Positions 46,320-63,461 of a DNA stretch of 64,000 bases are shown one piece after another. The notes beneath the pieces were generated by a model. The model was not told the origin of the DNA. It did not search any database and saw nothing but the letters and a program-made list of their open reading frames with translations. The position numbers and the translations under genes were made by a program. The DNA is from Manis javanica (Eukaryota; Chordata; Mammalia; Pholidota; Manidae): NCBI RefSeq assembly GCF_040802235.1, contig NC_133166.1, positions 115,768,991-115,832,990 on the forward strand. The letters run 5' to 3'. Position 1 is the first letter of the stretch; every line of letters starts with the position of its first letter.

Positions 46320-46500
46320 CTTACTGTTTGATCATCTCCTTCTCTCCCTTGAATGTGAGCTCCACGAGGCCAGGAGATTTGGGTTTTCTTTGCTGTGTCC
46401 CTGGTGCCTGGTACCGAGTGAGTCTGCAGTGGCCACTCAGTAAACATTTGTGGGAGAATAAATTAACTTGCCCACTCACTCGCTCACTTGTTCACTCACT
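46320..46500 (+). repeat. L2 LINE 3' end and CACT tract
   Basis: Has 'gaatgtgagctccacgaggc', 'gctgtgtccctggtgcctgg' and 'cactcagtaaacatttgtgg', then a short CACT-rich tail. Confidence 0.65.
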
Positions 46501-46914
46501 CATCCTGCAGCTCCTGGCTGGCACCCACTGAGGACTGGGCCATGGGCCCAGAGGCCCAGGGGTTCACCATCTGGGAGGAAGGAGCTCTTGGCTTGGTATG
46601 GGAGAAGCACCAACCAAGATAAGTAAGGCCTGTGACCCAGCGCAGAAGGGAGAGGGCAGGGAAAGTCATCAGGTCTGTCCCAGAGTTCAGGAGAGGTGTT
46701 CTGAGGGAGCGACTCCGAGGGGCCTAATAGTGCAAAGATGGTGTTTCAGGTCCAAGTTTGAGCCACCAACTGTGCACCCAGTCATTCCGCTCTGGGTCTC
46801 AGATCCTTCTAAGTGGCAGTGACAGTTCCTTTGAGTGATATGATTTTGTGGAGCACCTAAAATCCTGGTTGGCACAGAGTTAGGTGTCAATTGTTGGGTC
46901 CTTAATGCTCTACT

Positions 46915-47065
46915 GTGGGGCAGAGAGTCCAGACAGTCACAGAACCAGAGGAACTTGGGTTCAAATCTTGTGCTTACCATTCTGGTTCTACCTGGACAAA
47001 TCTCAGCCTCTCTCAACTGTGAAACGAGGTGACAATGGTCCCCGCTTCCCTGGCTAGGGCAGGAG
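46915..47065 (+). repeat. MIR SINE
   Basis: Shows 'cttgggttcaaatcttgtgc', 'caaatctcagcctctctcaa' and a 'gtgaaacgaggtgacaatgg' block. Confidence 0.65.
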
Positions 47066-47134
47066 GGTTGTGTGAGGTGCATGCGTCTGCTTGGGATGGT
47101 TAGATCTTGATAATCAAGAGCTATCATTTTTATT

Positions 47135-47825
47135 ACTTTTAAAAATAACAGCTTTATTGAGATGTAATTCACATACCGTTTTAGAGTGTACAGTTTAGTG
47201 ATTTTTAGTGTATTTGCATAATTGTGTAACCATGGCCACCAGAACATTTTCATCGCCCCAAGAGAACCCCCATACCCATTAGCAGTCACTCCCCACTCCC
47301 CCTTTTCCTGGAAAACTCTACCTAATTTCTCTCTCAGATTTGCCTCTTCTGAACGTGTCATGTAAATGGAGTATGTGGCCTTCTGTGTCTGGCTTCTACC
47401 ACCTCGTGTATTATTTTCAAGATACATCTATGTTGTAGCACCTCTCGGTACTTCATTCCTTATAATGGCTGGATAATATTTCATCATATTACCACATTTT
47501 GTTTATTCATTCATCAATTGATGGGCATTAGATTGGTCCTGCATTTGGTTCTTAGGAACAGTGTTGCTGTGAACACTGTATACACGTTTTTTGTGTGGAC
47601 ATGTTTTCAATTCCCCTGGGTATATACCTAGGCGTGAAATGGCTAGGTCTTGCGGTACAATTTGAGGGTCTGACAGACTGTTCTCCAAAAAAGCAGCTGC
47701 ACCATCTTACATTGCCATCTATAGTGTATAAGGGTTCCAATTTCTCCATGTCCTTCCCAGCACTTGTTATTGTCTTTTTTGTTTTAAAGGTCTATTGTTT
47801 TTAGCCTCTTCGTCTCTGTGGTTAG
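47135..47825 (-). mobile_element. Old L1 3' UTR-like element (minus)
   Basis: Text such as 'acagctttattgagatgtaa', 'ttcacataccgttttagagt' and 'cctgggtatatacctaggcg' is the familiar minus-strand end of old L1M elements. No coding remains. Confidence 0.65.
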
Positions 47826-47829
47826 GAAA

Positions 47830-48740
47830 GATTTGGGGGTAGTGGAGGCGCTTTCCAGTTCACCCTAAACCCTGAGGGCTCATCTCATGACCCCACTGGC
47901 ACATTCCCCTCTCGACACATCCCCTCCCCGCCAGGGCTGCGTTGGGTTGATCATAAGGATAAACCAGTGGGAAAGGGAAGGGAGGGCTCCGTAGTTCCCG
48001 CACACCGTCTGCCCCGCGCCAGGAAATCCCTGGACACGCGGCCCTTTCCCGTCTGGACCCGCCCTGAGACGTGGGCAGGGCGAGCCCCCGCCCCTTCCTG
48101 GGAGCCAGCTCCGCCCAAACTTCTCCCCTAAAGGCGCGCCTTCGGCTTGGGGAAGGCGCAGAAATCCCAGAGTTGGGGGGATACGGGTGGGAGGAGGGCA
48201 GGGAAGACGCTGGCACCAGACCCTGGTGTCCTGCACGCCCGAATTCAGCCCTGCCCACCTTCTCAGGGGCTCCCATTCATTCTGGGCCAAAAGGGAACTG
48301 CCGCCCTCGCCCCCAAACTGTTGTAACCTCGTGGGCGCCGGGGGTGTCAGTACTGAAGTGAAGGGACCATTTGGCTAAAGATAGCTCTGGGGATGGACGG
48401 GAGAAGGGGCAGAGATGGACAGTTCTGGGCTTAGGAGTGCCTCGTCTTCAGGCGAGGGTCTGGGGACCCTGGATGAAGTTTTGCTACTTCCAGAGTGACT
48501 GTCGGGTGCACAGAATCAAATTCTGGAAAACAGAGTCAGGATCTGGAAGCCGGAGGATTAGGTCGAGTCCAGGTGCCTAGAACATTCTGGGAGGAGCAGA
48601 GAATGCGCGGGCCTCGGCATTAAGATATCAGTGCACGGGATGGAATTCTGGGGGTGCAGATTAGGTAGGGTCTAGGTGACATTCCGGGGTGTGCAAAGTG
48701 AGAGCCTGGGGGCTTCCGGGTAAGTCTGGGGGTTCTGGTA
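47830..48740. other. EFEMP2 upstream region
   Basis: GC-rich unique sequence with a few G-rich tracts and no recognised exon or repeat. Open frames on either strand are low-stop GC artefacts. It may hold distal EFEMP2 promoter elements. Confidence 0.4.
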
Positions 48741-49330
48741 TCAGGGCCAGTGTCCTCAGGATCCAGCGCTAGGGGACCCTGGCCCGGCGCCGGGAGGCGG
48801 ATCCGGGCGGCGCCGCGGGGGACCGGGTGGGGGCCTGTGGCCGACCGGGGGCGGAGAGGTTGGGGGTCGGGGTCCCTCCCCCTGGCGCAGGCTCAGGAAT
48901 CCGCCGAGGGGCGGGCGGAGGCGCCGGGGTGGGCCGCACCGCGGCGGGCGGGCGGGCGGGGGGCGCTTCCTGGGGCCGTGCGTCCGGGGAGCTGCGCTGT
49001 CCGCCCGTCCTTCTGCTCGCAGGCACTGCCCAAGCCAGCAGAGCCGCCGGAGCCGCGGGCCGCCGGGGCGTCGCGGGCCCAAGTGAGTGGCCGTCCGTGG
49101 GGGGAGGGCGCCAGCAGGAGTCCCGGCCGAGTCGGCGTCAGCGGGGAGCCGAGAGGCCCGCGTCCTCTGCCCGCGCCACTGGGGGGCCGGACGGGAGCGG
49201 GGCGGCCCCGGACGGTGGGCCCTGAACCCCGGCCTGCGTGAGCAGTCGGCCCTCGGCCTGGGAGGCTCCGGAGCCTCAAGCACGGTCCTGAGCGGGAGGC
49301 GGCTGGGGCCGGGGCTAAGTCCTGGTCTAG
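48740..49330 (+). promoter_or_regulatory. EFEMP2: EFEMP2 CpG island with non-coding first exon
   Basis: Very CpG-dense with several GGGCGGG boxes. A donor (CCCAA before GTGAGT) at 49083 marks the likely end of an untranslated exon 1, to be spliced to the start-codon exon near 49391. The transcription start cannot be placed exactly. Confidence 0.7.
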
Positions 49331-49391
49331 GGAATGGGGAGTGCCTTGGCAGAGGCGCCCTGACCCCCACCCCCCACCTCCCAGCCCCAGG

Positions 49392-54918
<5,527 letters not shown>

Positions 54919-55041
54919 GGAGTGGGTGGGGGAGCCCTCAGGGAGGGGGCAGTTCCCTGTAGCTGAGGAGCCTGGGGCTCAGGGATGACTGTGTTCTGCT
55001 AAAAGGGGAGATGCTGTTGTGAAAGGTAGACAGAGAAAGGC

Positions 55042-55047
55042 AATAAA
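55042..55047 (+). terminator. EFEMP2: EFEMP2 polyadenylation signal
   Basis: AATAAA about 125 bases after the stop codon. Confidence 0.85.
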
Positions 55048-55725
55048 GGGAGAAAGAAGGAGTCCTGGTGGCTGTGGGGTGGGTAACACTGTAGTGAACC
55101 CCAGACTGGGGAAGGGGCCAGGCTTGTGAAAGGTGGGCTAAGTCCACTCAAAGTAGGGGCGGGGGGCTCTGCTTAGGCTGAGGAGGCCCTGTTGATGCAA
55201 GCTGGCAGCTGCGTCCCCAAGGCTGGGGTTTGGCCATCAGAATCACCCTGAGAAGAGAGGAGGTACTGAGGCTGGAGACTCCAGGCTACGGCCCAGAAAT
55301 CTGGGCTTGGCGAGTTGGCAGGGGCCCTGAGAAGCCCTGCTCTAAATAGTGCCCAGAGGCGCTGTGTTTCATTCCTAGCTTGGCCTCAAATGTTCACTTT
55401 GCACAAACCCAAGTAGCTCCCTGGCCTGTTTTCCAATCCATAAAATGAGAGGCAATTGGATCATTAGTGTTTTCCAAGCTCTTATCAAAGGCCAATTTAC
55501 GTCATCAGGGAACTCTGATGACAGAGACTAGATTCAAAGTTGCAGTGCCTCACTGACTCTGTCTCCCTAGCAGTCTCAGTGCTCCACCAGGGGACCCCAA
55601 GGTCCTGAGGAGCTCGGTTTAAAACCCCTGGACCCAACTTCCCTGAGTTCCTGCCTAGACATCTCACAAGGCCTCTGGGACCGGGCATCTTTTCCACAAC
55701 ACATGCAGTTGCAAACACTTAGGTT

Positions 55726-55731
55726 TTTATT
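55726..55731 (-). terminator. MUS81: MUS81 polyadenylation signal
   Basis: AATAAA on the minus strand 75 bases after the MUS81 stop, so the 3' UTR is short. It is tail to tail with EFEMP2, about 680 bases apart. Confidence 0.8.
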
Positions 55732-55805
55732 GTAGCCCAAGAGATTCAGATTAAAAGGCTGGCGAACCTGGGAAGATGAGGCTGGGATCTGTCTCGTGGC
55801 ATAGG

Positions 55806-58800
55806 TCAGGTCAGGGGGCCGGGGCTGCAGTAGAGCTGGGACAAGGTCCTGCTCAAAGCAGGCCCCAGATTCCTGCATGAAGAGAGATACAGGCAAGGGT
55901 CAGGCCCCGGGCCACTGTGGTCCTGACCCCACCCTCCACATTCTGTCCCTTGCCTTCACCTCTGTAGCTGCCCACACTTGATGGTGCTCAGCATCATCTC
56001 CTGTTCCTTGGGGGTGCCACAGGAATCATAGGCGGCCAGTAGGCTGGGGATGGGATGGGGTGTTTGAGTTTCTAAGGCTTGACAGTGGCACACTGCTGGC
56101 CCATTCTGAGTTGCTTCAGGCCAATGTCATGGAAGACAGGCAGGAAGGGGTCAGCATGGGTTGGAGGAGTCAAGACCACTGCTGCGCTTCCTAAGCCTGG
56201 CATTGAAGGGCTCCATCCCACTTGCCCTCCCTTCATGCTTCTGCAAGTGGTCCCCAGTTATGGCCATCTATGACCCAGCGTTCATGGCCCAACCCCTTCC
56301 TCTAGGAAGCCACCTCTGCTGCAGTTGGAGTGTCTTCCTTCCTTCTGTAGACTCCCTAATGCTTGAAATACTGTTTGGGCCTGGCTGACTCCATCTTCCT
56401 CACCACCTGACCTCCATGAACTCCCCAGAGTTCATCTGGGTCTGTCTATCTCTGGATCTGGCCAGCCCTCTCCACAAAACATGGGCCGAGCTGAATTCTG
56501 TGCAGGCAGGGCAGGAGCAGAGGACTTTTAAGGGGCCCAGTGAGGGCCTACCTGGCAGGGGTGCTGAACCGATCCACCAGGGCTGCTGCTTTCTCCCCAC
56601 TCACTCCACACACCTGCATCAGCTGCCTGGCAAACACCTCCTGCACTGACTGGGCCTAGGGTTGGGGAGACTCAATAAGGAGGGTCTGGGGCTAGAACTT
56701 GTAAGGAGGGGCTGGGCAGGGGCAGTACCTTGTTCTTGATGGCTCCTGAGTTGAAGTCATTGAAGGTGAGGAGTGAACAGACAGGATCTGGGGAGGGCCT
56801 GGACCCTGATTCAGCATCCCCTGGGGTTCCCCAGGGGCGACTGCAGAGGGCACGGCCCTGAGGGAAAAGGGGAGTGAGGCCAGGCCAGAGCTGTAGGGAA
56901 CAGCCCCAGGCAGTGCTCACCCAAACCCAGGCCTCAGTGGGCCAGCCTGAGAAATAAGGCTCTCACTCACCTTGCTTTCCTTGGGGAGCACAGGGCCCCA
57001 GTAAGGGGCCAATACCAGACCGATGCACTTGCTCACCTGATAGAATCTCTGCAGGCCCCGCGTCAGGAGGGCCAGATAGGCAGCTGACTCCTTAATGTCT
57101 GCTGTGCGCTTCACAAAGAATCCATCGATGACCTGGGCAGAAGATCAAGAGAGGGACAGTGACTCTTGGCTGGAGCCATGGACCACAAGGTCCCTGCCAG
57201 CCTGGCCCTTCCCTCCCAGCTCACCTGAGTATTGGTGACAGCCTGTAGCAGCGTGCTCTCGGGAAGGCTGAGCTTGTGCACTGAGCCATATTCCTCCACC
57301 AGGTACACTCGGTGCCCTAGGCCACAGCGTTTCAGCCGGAACTGGGCAGGCAGACAGAGGGGCAGGAGGGACAGGCCTGGGTGCCCATGGTCCCCTATGT
57401 CCATATGTCCCACTCAAAATAATAATGGAACCATGGTCCCACCAATTAACCTCCTCATCCTCCCCAGCCTCTTTACCTGTCTTGGAGTGGCCTCCATACC
57501 TTTGCTCGTGCTGTTACTCTTTCATGGAAAGCCATTCTACCATCTCTGAATGATCCCGTTTTCAAACCTCCCTTGACCTATATGTGGCCTCTGACTTACA
57601 GGGTCAGCCCAGCAGGCAGCACTGAGCTACAGCTGCTGCAGTTCCACTCCTGGAGGTTTGGACTTTGATTACCCTAGACTGCAGGGGCTAGACACCCCAG
57701 GGGTCTTACACATGTTCCTCAGCACAGCCCGAATACCCTGCCCACCTACTGTGCACCTGGAGGGACCTGAGGGGTCTGATCTCAGGGCTGTTCTGGAGCA
57801 GCTCTAATGGAGATGTGGCTGGAGTTGTGGGCGTTCTGCCTCAAGGCCACCCAGAAGCGCCACATATTCCTCTGGGATGAGGAGGAGGCCCTCAGAACAG
57901 ACAGTGAGCAGGGAACATGGCAAGTCCAATAAAGGCACCTTCTGCTCCCGGAAGCGGCCGTCAATGATGCTGCTGCACAGGTCATCCAGTCGCTTGCGCT
58001 CCACAATGTGGTCCAAGACTAGCTCCCCAGGCCTCGCTGCCAAGAATGGTTCTGTTGGCTCATGTCTGTGCCCCCCGCCCCACCCAGGCCCTGCCTCTGA
58101 CACCCACCTGACTGTCCTTACCCCTTACCTGGATTTCTAGGGCAGGTTTCCTGCGCCACCCACACAAAGTCCCCAACATGCAGCTTACGCACCATGTGGG
58201 TCACGTGCAGCCGCTGCAGCTGGCGGAGCAGCTCTGACCTGTGTCCTGCCCTGGAGTTGCAAGGTGGGAGGCCTGTCAGGGCAGGCCAGTGCCACCCCTC
58301 AACTTCCTCTCCTTCACAATGCCCCACCTCACTCACCCCTTGGTCTCGCCAACGTCCACACACAACAGCACCCTGTACTCTCCAGGCCCCAGCTCCAGTG
58401 GAGGCTGCTGAATACTCCCTTTGCTGGCGCCTCTAAGTGGGGATGTAGGGGCGAGTGGGCTGGTGTGTGTGAGGCCAGAACCCCAGTGCCAGGCAGCTCC
58501 CTCCCAGTCCATAGGAGGCATGCGGGCACAGCTCAGCTATCGGTGATGGATACAGGGGTCAGGGGCTGGCCTTGTTCCCGGGACCTCTCCTGTTCCCGTT
58601 CCCCCCCTCTCCCCTCATCCTTACAGCTCAGCCGAGGCTGCTCCTGGCACTTCCGGCTCCTCCCCAGGGGTCTGCTCTGGCCCAATGCCCACAGTCAGTG
58701 AACTCAGACCCTCTGACTCGGCCAGCTTCTGGGCCAGCTCCAGACCCTCCGGGGTCAATGAGTACCTAGTAGGCGGAGGAGATGAGCAGAGATCTCCCTT

Positions 58801-61055
58801 CTTCACTCCTGCCTGGCTGACTCTCCTTCCCACCCCTGCTAGGCTGGCCTCGCTGGCCTCCCCGGCTCGGGAGACCAGGCACAAACAAGCTTCCACAACC
58901 CCCGTCCCTGGGCCTGGGTGTTCTTGCTGCTCAGATCAGCTTCCTCTAGACCTGCCCAGGCTCATTTTTCAAGCCTGTAATAAATGCATCTCAGAGAAAC
59001 TCTTCTTCTCTCTGGTAAGCCTTTCCGGCATCTCTACCCACTGGATTCTAAGACACGTCGAATGCCATGTCCTCAGCAAAGCCTTTCTGTTCCTCCAATA
59101 ACCTGTGGCACCCTCTCCTTCCTCCCACCTACTGATTGGTCTCTCAGACCCTCCTGGAACTCCAATAGTGTGGGTTCCTGGAGGGAAGCCCTCCCTTCCC
59201 CAATCTGTTGAGAATCTATGCACAAAGCCTGGCATATGCTGGGTGACTGCAGGGCGCTGCTCAGAATGTCAGGTATGCTCCCCCTCCCTTCCTCCTATAT
59301 CCCCTGTAGTTGACCCCACCTGGCTGGTCTGTGTGTCCTGTGGACCAGGTTCCTCTGAAGGAGGGAGCGGAGGGCTGGCCAGGGCCGAGCACTCCCAAGG
59401 GCCACCTGTTCACAGGAGGAGAACCTTAGAGAGCCCCTGGTACCACTATGTGTCCAGCTCCCTGTGCATTGCTCCCGAGAAGGGCAGAATCTAGTGGGCT
59501 CAGAGTCGGATCCAGAGCTGCTTAGCCTTGTGCTTCCCCACCCAAGTCAGTGCTCACCTTGGGAGCCTTCTGTGTACACCTCTGCAGCAACTCCTCCTTG
59601 GTTAGGAAGCTGTGGCCACTAGGACTCTGTAACCAAGGCAGAAATGTAACCAAAGTAGGTTCAGTGCTAGAGCCCGTCTCCTCCAGAAGCGTCCCGCCCA
59701 CTGCCTGGGATCCCGAGTCCTGTGGCAGCCAGGACCTCACCAGGTGCTCCCTGTAGAGCAGCAACAGTACTGCTCGCGCTCCTGAGTGCCGAGCTGGCCA
59801 GCTGCTGCTAGAGCCTCCGGCTTTGCGCTGGGCTGGAATCTGAAAGGTACAGAGGGGCTCTGAGCCCAAAAGCCAGAGAGCTGTTGGAGATCGAATTCCT
59901 GGCAGGGCTGAAGTTCAGGTTCCAGCTCAGCAAGCTACATGACCCTGGGCAAGTCACTAGGCTGCCTCTTAGTCTCTATATCTGTAAATCGGCCCAGATG
60001 ATGGCATAAGCTCCTGCAAAGCTGGGATGAGATGGTGGAGAGTTGCAGGGGGTTGGGGGAGCATAACCTGCCTGGCCTGGTCTCAGTGCCCCCACCCACT
60101 GCAGGAGGGAGGTGGTAAGGCAAGCAACCAATACTAGCAACCCCAACAACTAGATTGGCCCCCTAAATAGTTTGATCATAGAACTCTCTCAGCTGACTAT
60201 TATGAATCAACATCCCTATCCGTAGTTTTTTTCTTAATTCAAATGAGAAATCATTTATTTGCCCAAGTCCAGGTGTTACTGGTGGGAGGTCTTGACTCAG
60301 GCCTGATAAGGCCCCCAAACCAGAAAACTAACTCCTGGTGCTCCCACTTTCCTTCCCACTCCCTTTGTCCCCTCCTCACTGGCATGGAAGAGTCTGGGAC
60401 TCCCGCAGGTGGCCCTCCTGGGGCTGGACTCTTTGCTCCAGGTGGTGGATCCACATGGTCACCTGCGGGAGCAGAAGATGGTCAACTCCTGGCCCCAGGG
60501 AATCCAGCAAGTGGTAGGGTCTGGGATGCTGCCAGCTCTTTTGGTGACAGCGTTGAAGCTCTGAGAGCCAGCTACTGGCTCAAGGTCAGAAAGCAACTTG
60601 GACGGGAGAGGGGAGCCTGAAGCTAGGGTATCCCAGGTGGTTACGGAGGTTGCACGGGGGGAGGCTCAGGGGACCACCACTCCCTGCCCCAACGCTCACC
60701 GCCTGACGCTTGGTGCTGCTGCAGTCGCTCGTCCAGCATCCGGCAGAGCCCGTCTCCGAAGTGCCGCAGGATCTTAGCTTCCTTGCCGCTGCGCAGGGGC
60801 AGTGGGTACCGCCGGAGGGAGCGCAGCGCCTGGCGGCGGTAGAGGGTACAGTACCGGGTCAAAACAGGCCTGGTCTGGCTAGGCCAGTACCTGTCCGCAT
60901 CAGGCCAGGCCAGGACCCACCTTCTGAAACACGAATTGAGTGCGGCGCCCCCTGCTGGCTGCCTCGTCCCGCCACTCGCTCAGCCAGCGCACGAAAAGCG
61001 GATTGGGGCACACCGGCAGCGGGCGTTTCCGGCCCAGGCGGACCGGCGCTGCCAT
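55806..61055 (-). CDS. MUS81: Crossover junction endonuclease MUS81
   Basis: A nuclear structure-specific endonuclease. With EME1 or EME2 it cuts 3' flaps, stalled forks and nicked Holliday junctions in recombination and fork restart. Sixteen exons: 60921-61055, 60700-60829, 60380-60462, 59741-59839, 59558-59626, 59320-59405, 58625-58765, 58337-58432, 58129-58250, 57939-58036, 57225-57341, 57037-57132, 56729-56857, 56552-56655, 55960-56043 and 55806-55872. All phases agree; 551 aa, the human length. The N-terminal HhH-like region ([14 protein letters not shown] to RMLDERLQ) is followed by a winged-helix segment ([10 protein letters not shown] to [14 protein letters not shown]). The ERCC4 nuclease domain has [12 protein letters not shown] and the catalytic VERKRLDDL (Asp338/Asp339). 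The C-terminal HhH2 is [17 protein letters not shown]. Exon 3 is the least conserved stretch. Confidence 0.97.
59920..60010 (+). repeat. MIR fragment in MUS81 intron 3
   Basis: Shows 'catgaccctgggcaagtcac' and 'tctctatatctgtaaatcgg'. Confidence 0.65.
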
Positions 61056-61360
61056 GAGTCCCACCGTGGGTCCTCTGGCGCCTCAAGCCGGCGCGACTGG
61101 GACACCGCCACTTCTTGAGAAAAGATTCGAACACGGGACTCTGGAGGGTGAGGGCGGGACTTCTCCAACCACGTGGTCCCAACACGGGGCGCTAACTAGA
61201 AGACAGCCTCCTGCTGCCCTCCCCGCCCCTGTACTACTTTAAGTAGTGCCGCGAGCGTCTCTACGGACTTTCGTCCCCCGCCCCTCACGCCAGAACGAGC
61301 GTTTGGGACACGGTCCACCCCGGCCCTCAGCGTCTTGACCCGCCCCTTCCTTACACCCCA
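60700..61360. promoter_or_regulatory. MUS81: MUS81 CpG-rich promoter region
   Basis: CpG density rises over MUS81 exons 1-2 and about 300 bases upstream. No TATA box is seen. A short hairpin ACTAC-TTTAA-GTAGT lies near 61232-61247. Confidence 0.6.
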
Positions 61361-63150
61361 AATTCGAGAGCGGCGTTCTCTTTGTGCAGGAAAGAGGAAG
61401 GCGAACAGCGCCTCCGGTGGCTGGGAGGGCTGGCTGAGGCGGCGTTTAACGGAATCTGAGGTTGTCCGTTAAAAGTGTCACCCGTGAAGAGGACGGTGGA
61501 GACTCAGAAGAGCCTAAGAGTGGGGGGTGGGGGAACAAATGGGTGCGGCTATATTTGCAGGAGTGTGGGTAAAATTGTAACCTTTCCAGAATATCTCGCC
61601 TGGCTTTAGTACTTCTGCATATCAATAGGTGTGCAGAGGTGGAAAGAAGTATGGCTTTAGTGCATTTGCATCTTTCCTCAGGGGCGGAGAGAAGTTCATC
61701 TCCATATCAGAGGGTGATTACCTGGGCTTGGAGGGCTTATCTGTACCCGAGAGGGGAGGGGAGGGGCGATTTTTGGCTTCTGCTAGAGCTGGGAAGAGGT
61801 AATAGTCCCGTCTGCAGTTTGTCAGCAATAAACGAATTTAAAATTTTATTTCTCCCTTTGGCTGACTTCGGTTTTTAGAGGTATTTTGCACCAGGATTTC
61901 CTCTGCCCGGACTAACGAGGGGCATCTAGGAAGGGGTATAGGATGAGTACGCAAAGGTAACGCAGGAGGAGCTGACGGACCCGGCGAGGAAGCGGTGATC
62001 TGGAGCTGAGGAACACGGCACTTGGGGAGTGGAGCAAAGTCAGGGAAGTGCAAGGAAGGCCAAAGCGACGAGGATGGAGGACAAATAAAAGTGGGACAAA
62101 TAGGTAGTGCTGGGCATCAGGGCAGGTGTAGGGGGCTTGACTTGGGCACGTGGCTAAATTTAGGGGTGTAGGCGGGGGCGTAAGCTTGGACGAGGGACCC
62201 AGGGGAGAACGTCTAGCCGTTTTTGTGACTCGCGGGAGACGGGCCTAAGATGAAAACTGCAAAGGGGTACCATACTGAGGGACATACATAAAGGAGTTAG
62301 GCACGAGGGTCTTGCCAGGGACAGCAGCCCTCAGCTTTGTACCGAGCTCCAGACCTGCCCCCTCAGACTCCGCCCAGGCTAGATCCTGCATCCTCCACTC
62401 TTGCCCCGCCCCAGCCAGCTCCGAACTCCCGCCTCTTGCACGACGCTGCCTTATAAGGAGCCTCCAGCCGGCGTTCGGTTTGGCCCCTCCCTCTCTAGTC
62501 TCTTGTCCTAATAAGGACATCTAGGGCATCCCGCGGCTAGGGGCGGGTGGGAGCGCGTCTCCAGGGTAACCGCGAAGTCCCCCTCCCCCTCCTTATTGCT
62601 CTTGGAAACTCCGAGGCTGGAGAAAGGTAGAGCCTTCCTCATCTGCCTGGGTCGCTTGCTGGAAGCAGGGGTCGAGAGACCGCTAGCACCTGGGGCTCCC
62701 GGGCGTTTGGTTGGTGGGCGGAGCGGCAGGATGGCTCAAACTTCAACCCCCGGCATGCTCTTGAGAGGTACCCTACTCCTTGGACGTCGTTCCCCAGGTC
62801 GTGAAGACCCGCCTTGCCTTCCAACTCTTCCTTTATACCATTTATTCCGCTTATGGAGTCCTTGTCCCCGGTCTCCTTGTTTGCGACCGTGTCTTCTTTT
62901 CCTGCAGTGAGGCCGTTGTTCGAAGCCAGCGAAATCTTTCCTTAGTTCCTCACCTGTTTCTCTTTTTAAAGCTTATGTTTCCACAGAGCTTGTGTCTTAG
63001 TTTTTGCGGATTTTAAATTAACCATATACCTATCAACTCGAGAATAAGATCCAAGTCTGGCTTATCCATTTTCTTTTCTCCAATAAAGGACATATAATAC
63101 TTCAATGCTTGGCAAACACCTTTAAAACAAGGACAAAACTCTATTTTCAA
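61360..63150. other. Intergenic region upstream of MUS81
   Basis: No coding exon recognised. By human gene order, CFL1 should lie just to the right, head to head with MUS81, but none of its coding exons is in the window. The stretch holds a perfect octamer ATTTGCAT (61664-61671) and two CArG boxes (listed separately). Confidence 0.45.
62449..62516 (+). promoter_or_regulatory. Pair of SRF CArG boxes
   Basis: CCTTATAAGG at 62449-62458 and CCTAATAAGG at 62507-62516. Both fit CC(A/T)6GG exactly and lie 58 bases apart. SRF binding is inferred. Confidence 0.65.
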
Positions 63151-63151
63151 A

Positions 63152-63461
63152 TGTCCCGACCCGCGGGATTAACGTGGAGTGTAGCCGGAGACGCCTGCAG
63201 AAATGAACAAGCAAGGGACACAAAGAACGACCAGCAAGACAGGGTGTCTGATCAAGCTGGCGCAGTTTATTTGCAGCAGGCTTAATTTATACCGATCAGC
63301 AAGGAAGGGGAGGGTCGGAAGATGATTGGTCACCAGGTGGTGCTGGCAGGAATGTGTACAAGGGTGATTGGGTCTCGGTGGGCACTGGCGGGAATAGCAA
63401 ACCCGGAAAAGAAGCAGGAAATCCGCCATCTTGTGGGTGTGGGCCCTTTTGGTCTCCGGCA
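63152..63461 (-). mobile_element. Endogenous retrovirus 3' LTR (class II-like), fossil
   Basis: Read on the minus strand it is 310 bp, begins TG and ends CA. It carries a TATA-like TATAAATTAAG and an AATAAA about 20-25 bases beyond it, near the U3/R/U5 layout expected. A polypurine tract directly precedes it, so this is the 3' LTR of a minus-strand provirus. The family is guessed as ERV2/class II-like from its general look. The clean ends suggest moderate age at most. Confidence 0.75.

Noticed and set aside
48750-49370. Long frames on both strands over the EFEMP2 CpG island
   Set aside because: Typical stop-poor GC-rich sequence; Pro/Arg/Gly-rich translations without family features.
61660-61675. 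Octamer ATTTGCAT as a B-cell or POU promoter
   Set aside because: A single 8-base match with no nearby start or partner motif; expected by chance.
62731-62910. ATG-led frame at 62731 as the CFL1 start exon
   Set aside because: The CFL1 protein start is not encoded (no ASGVAVSDGV reading), and the sequence lacks the expected splice pattern.
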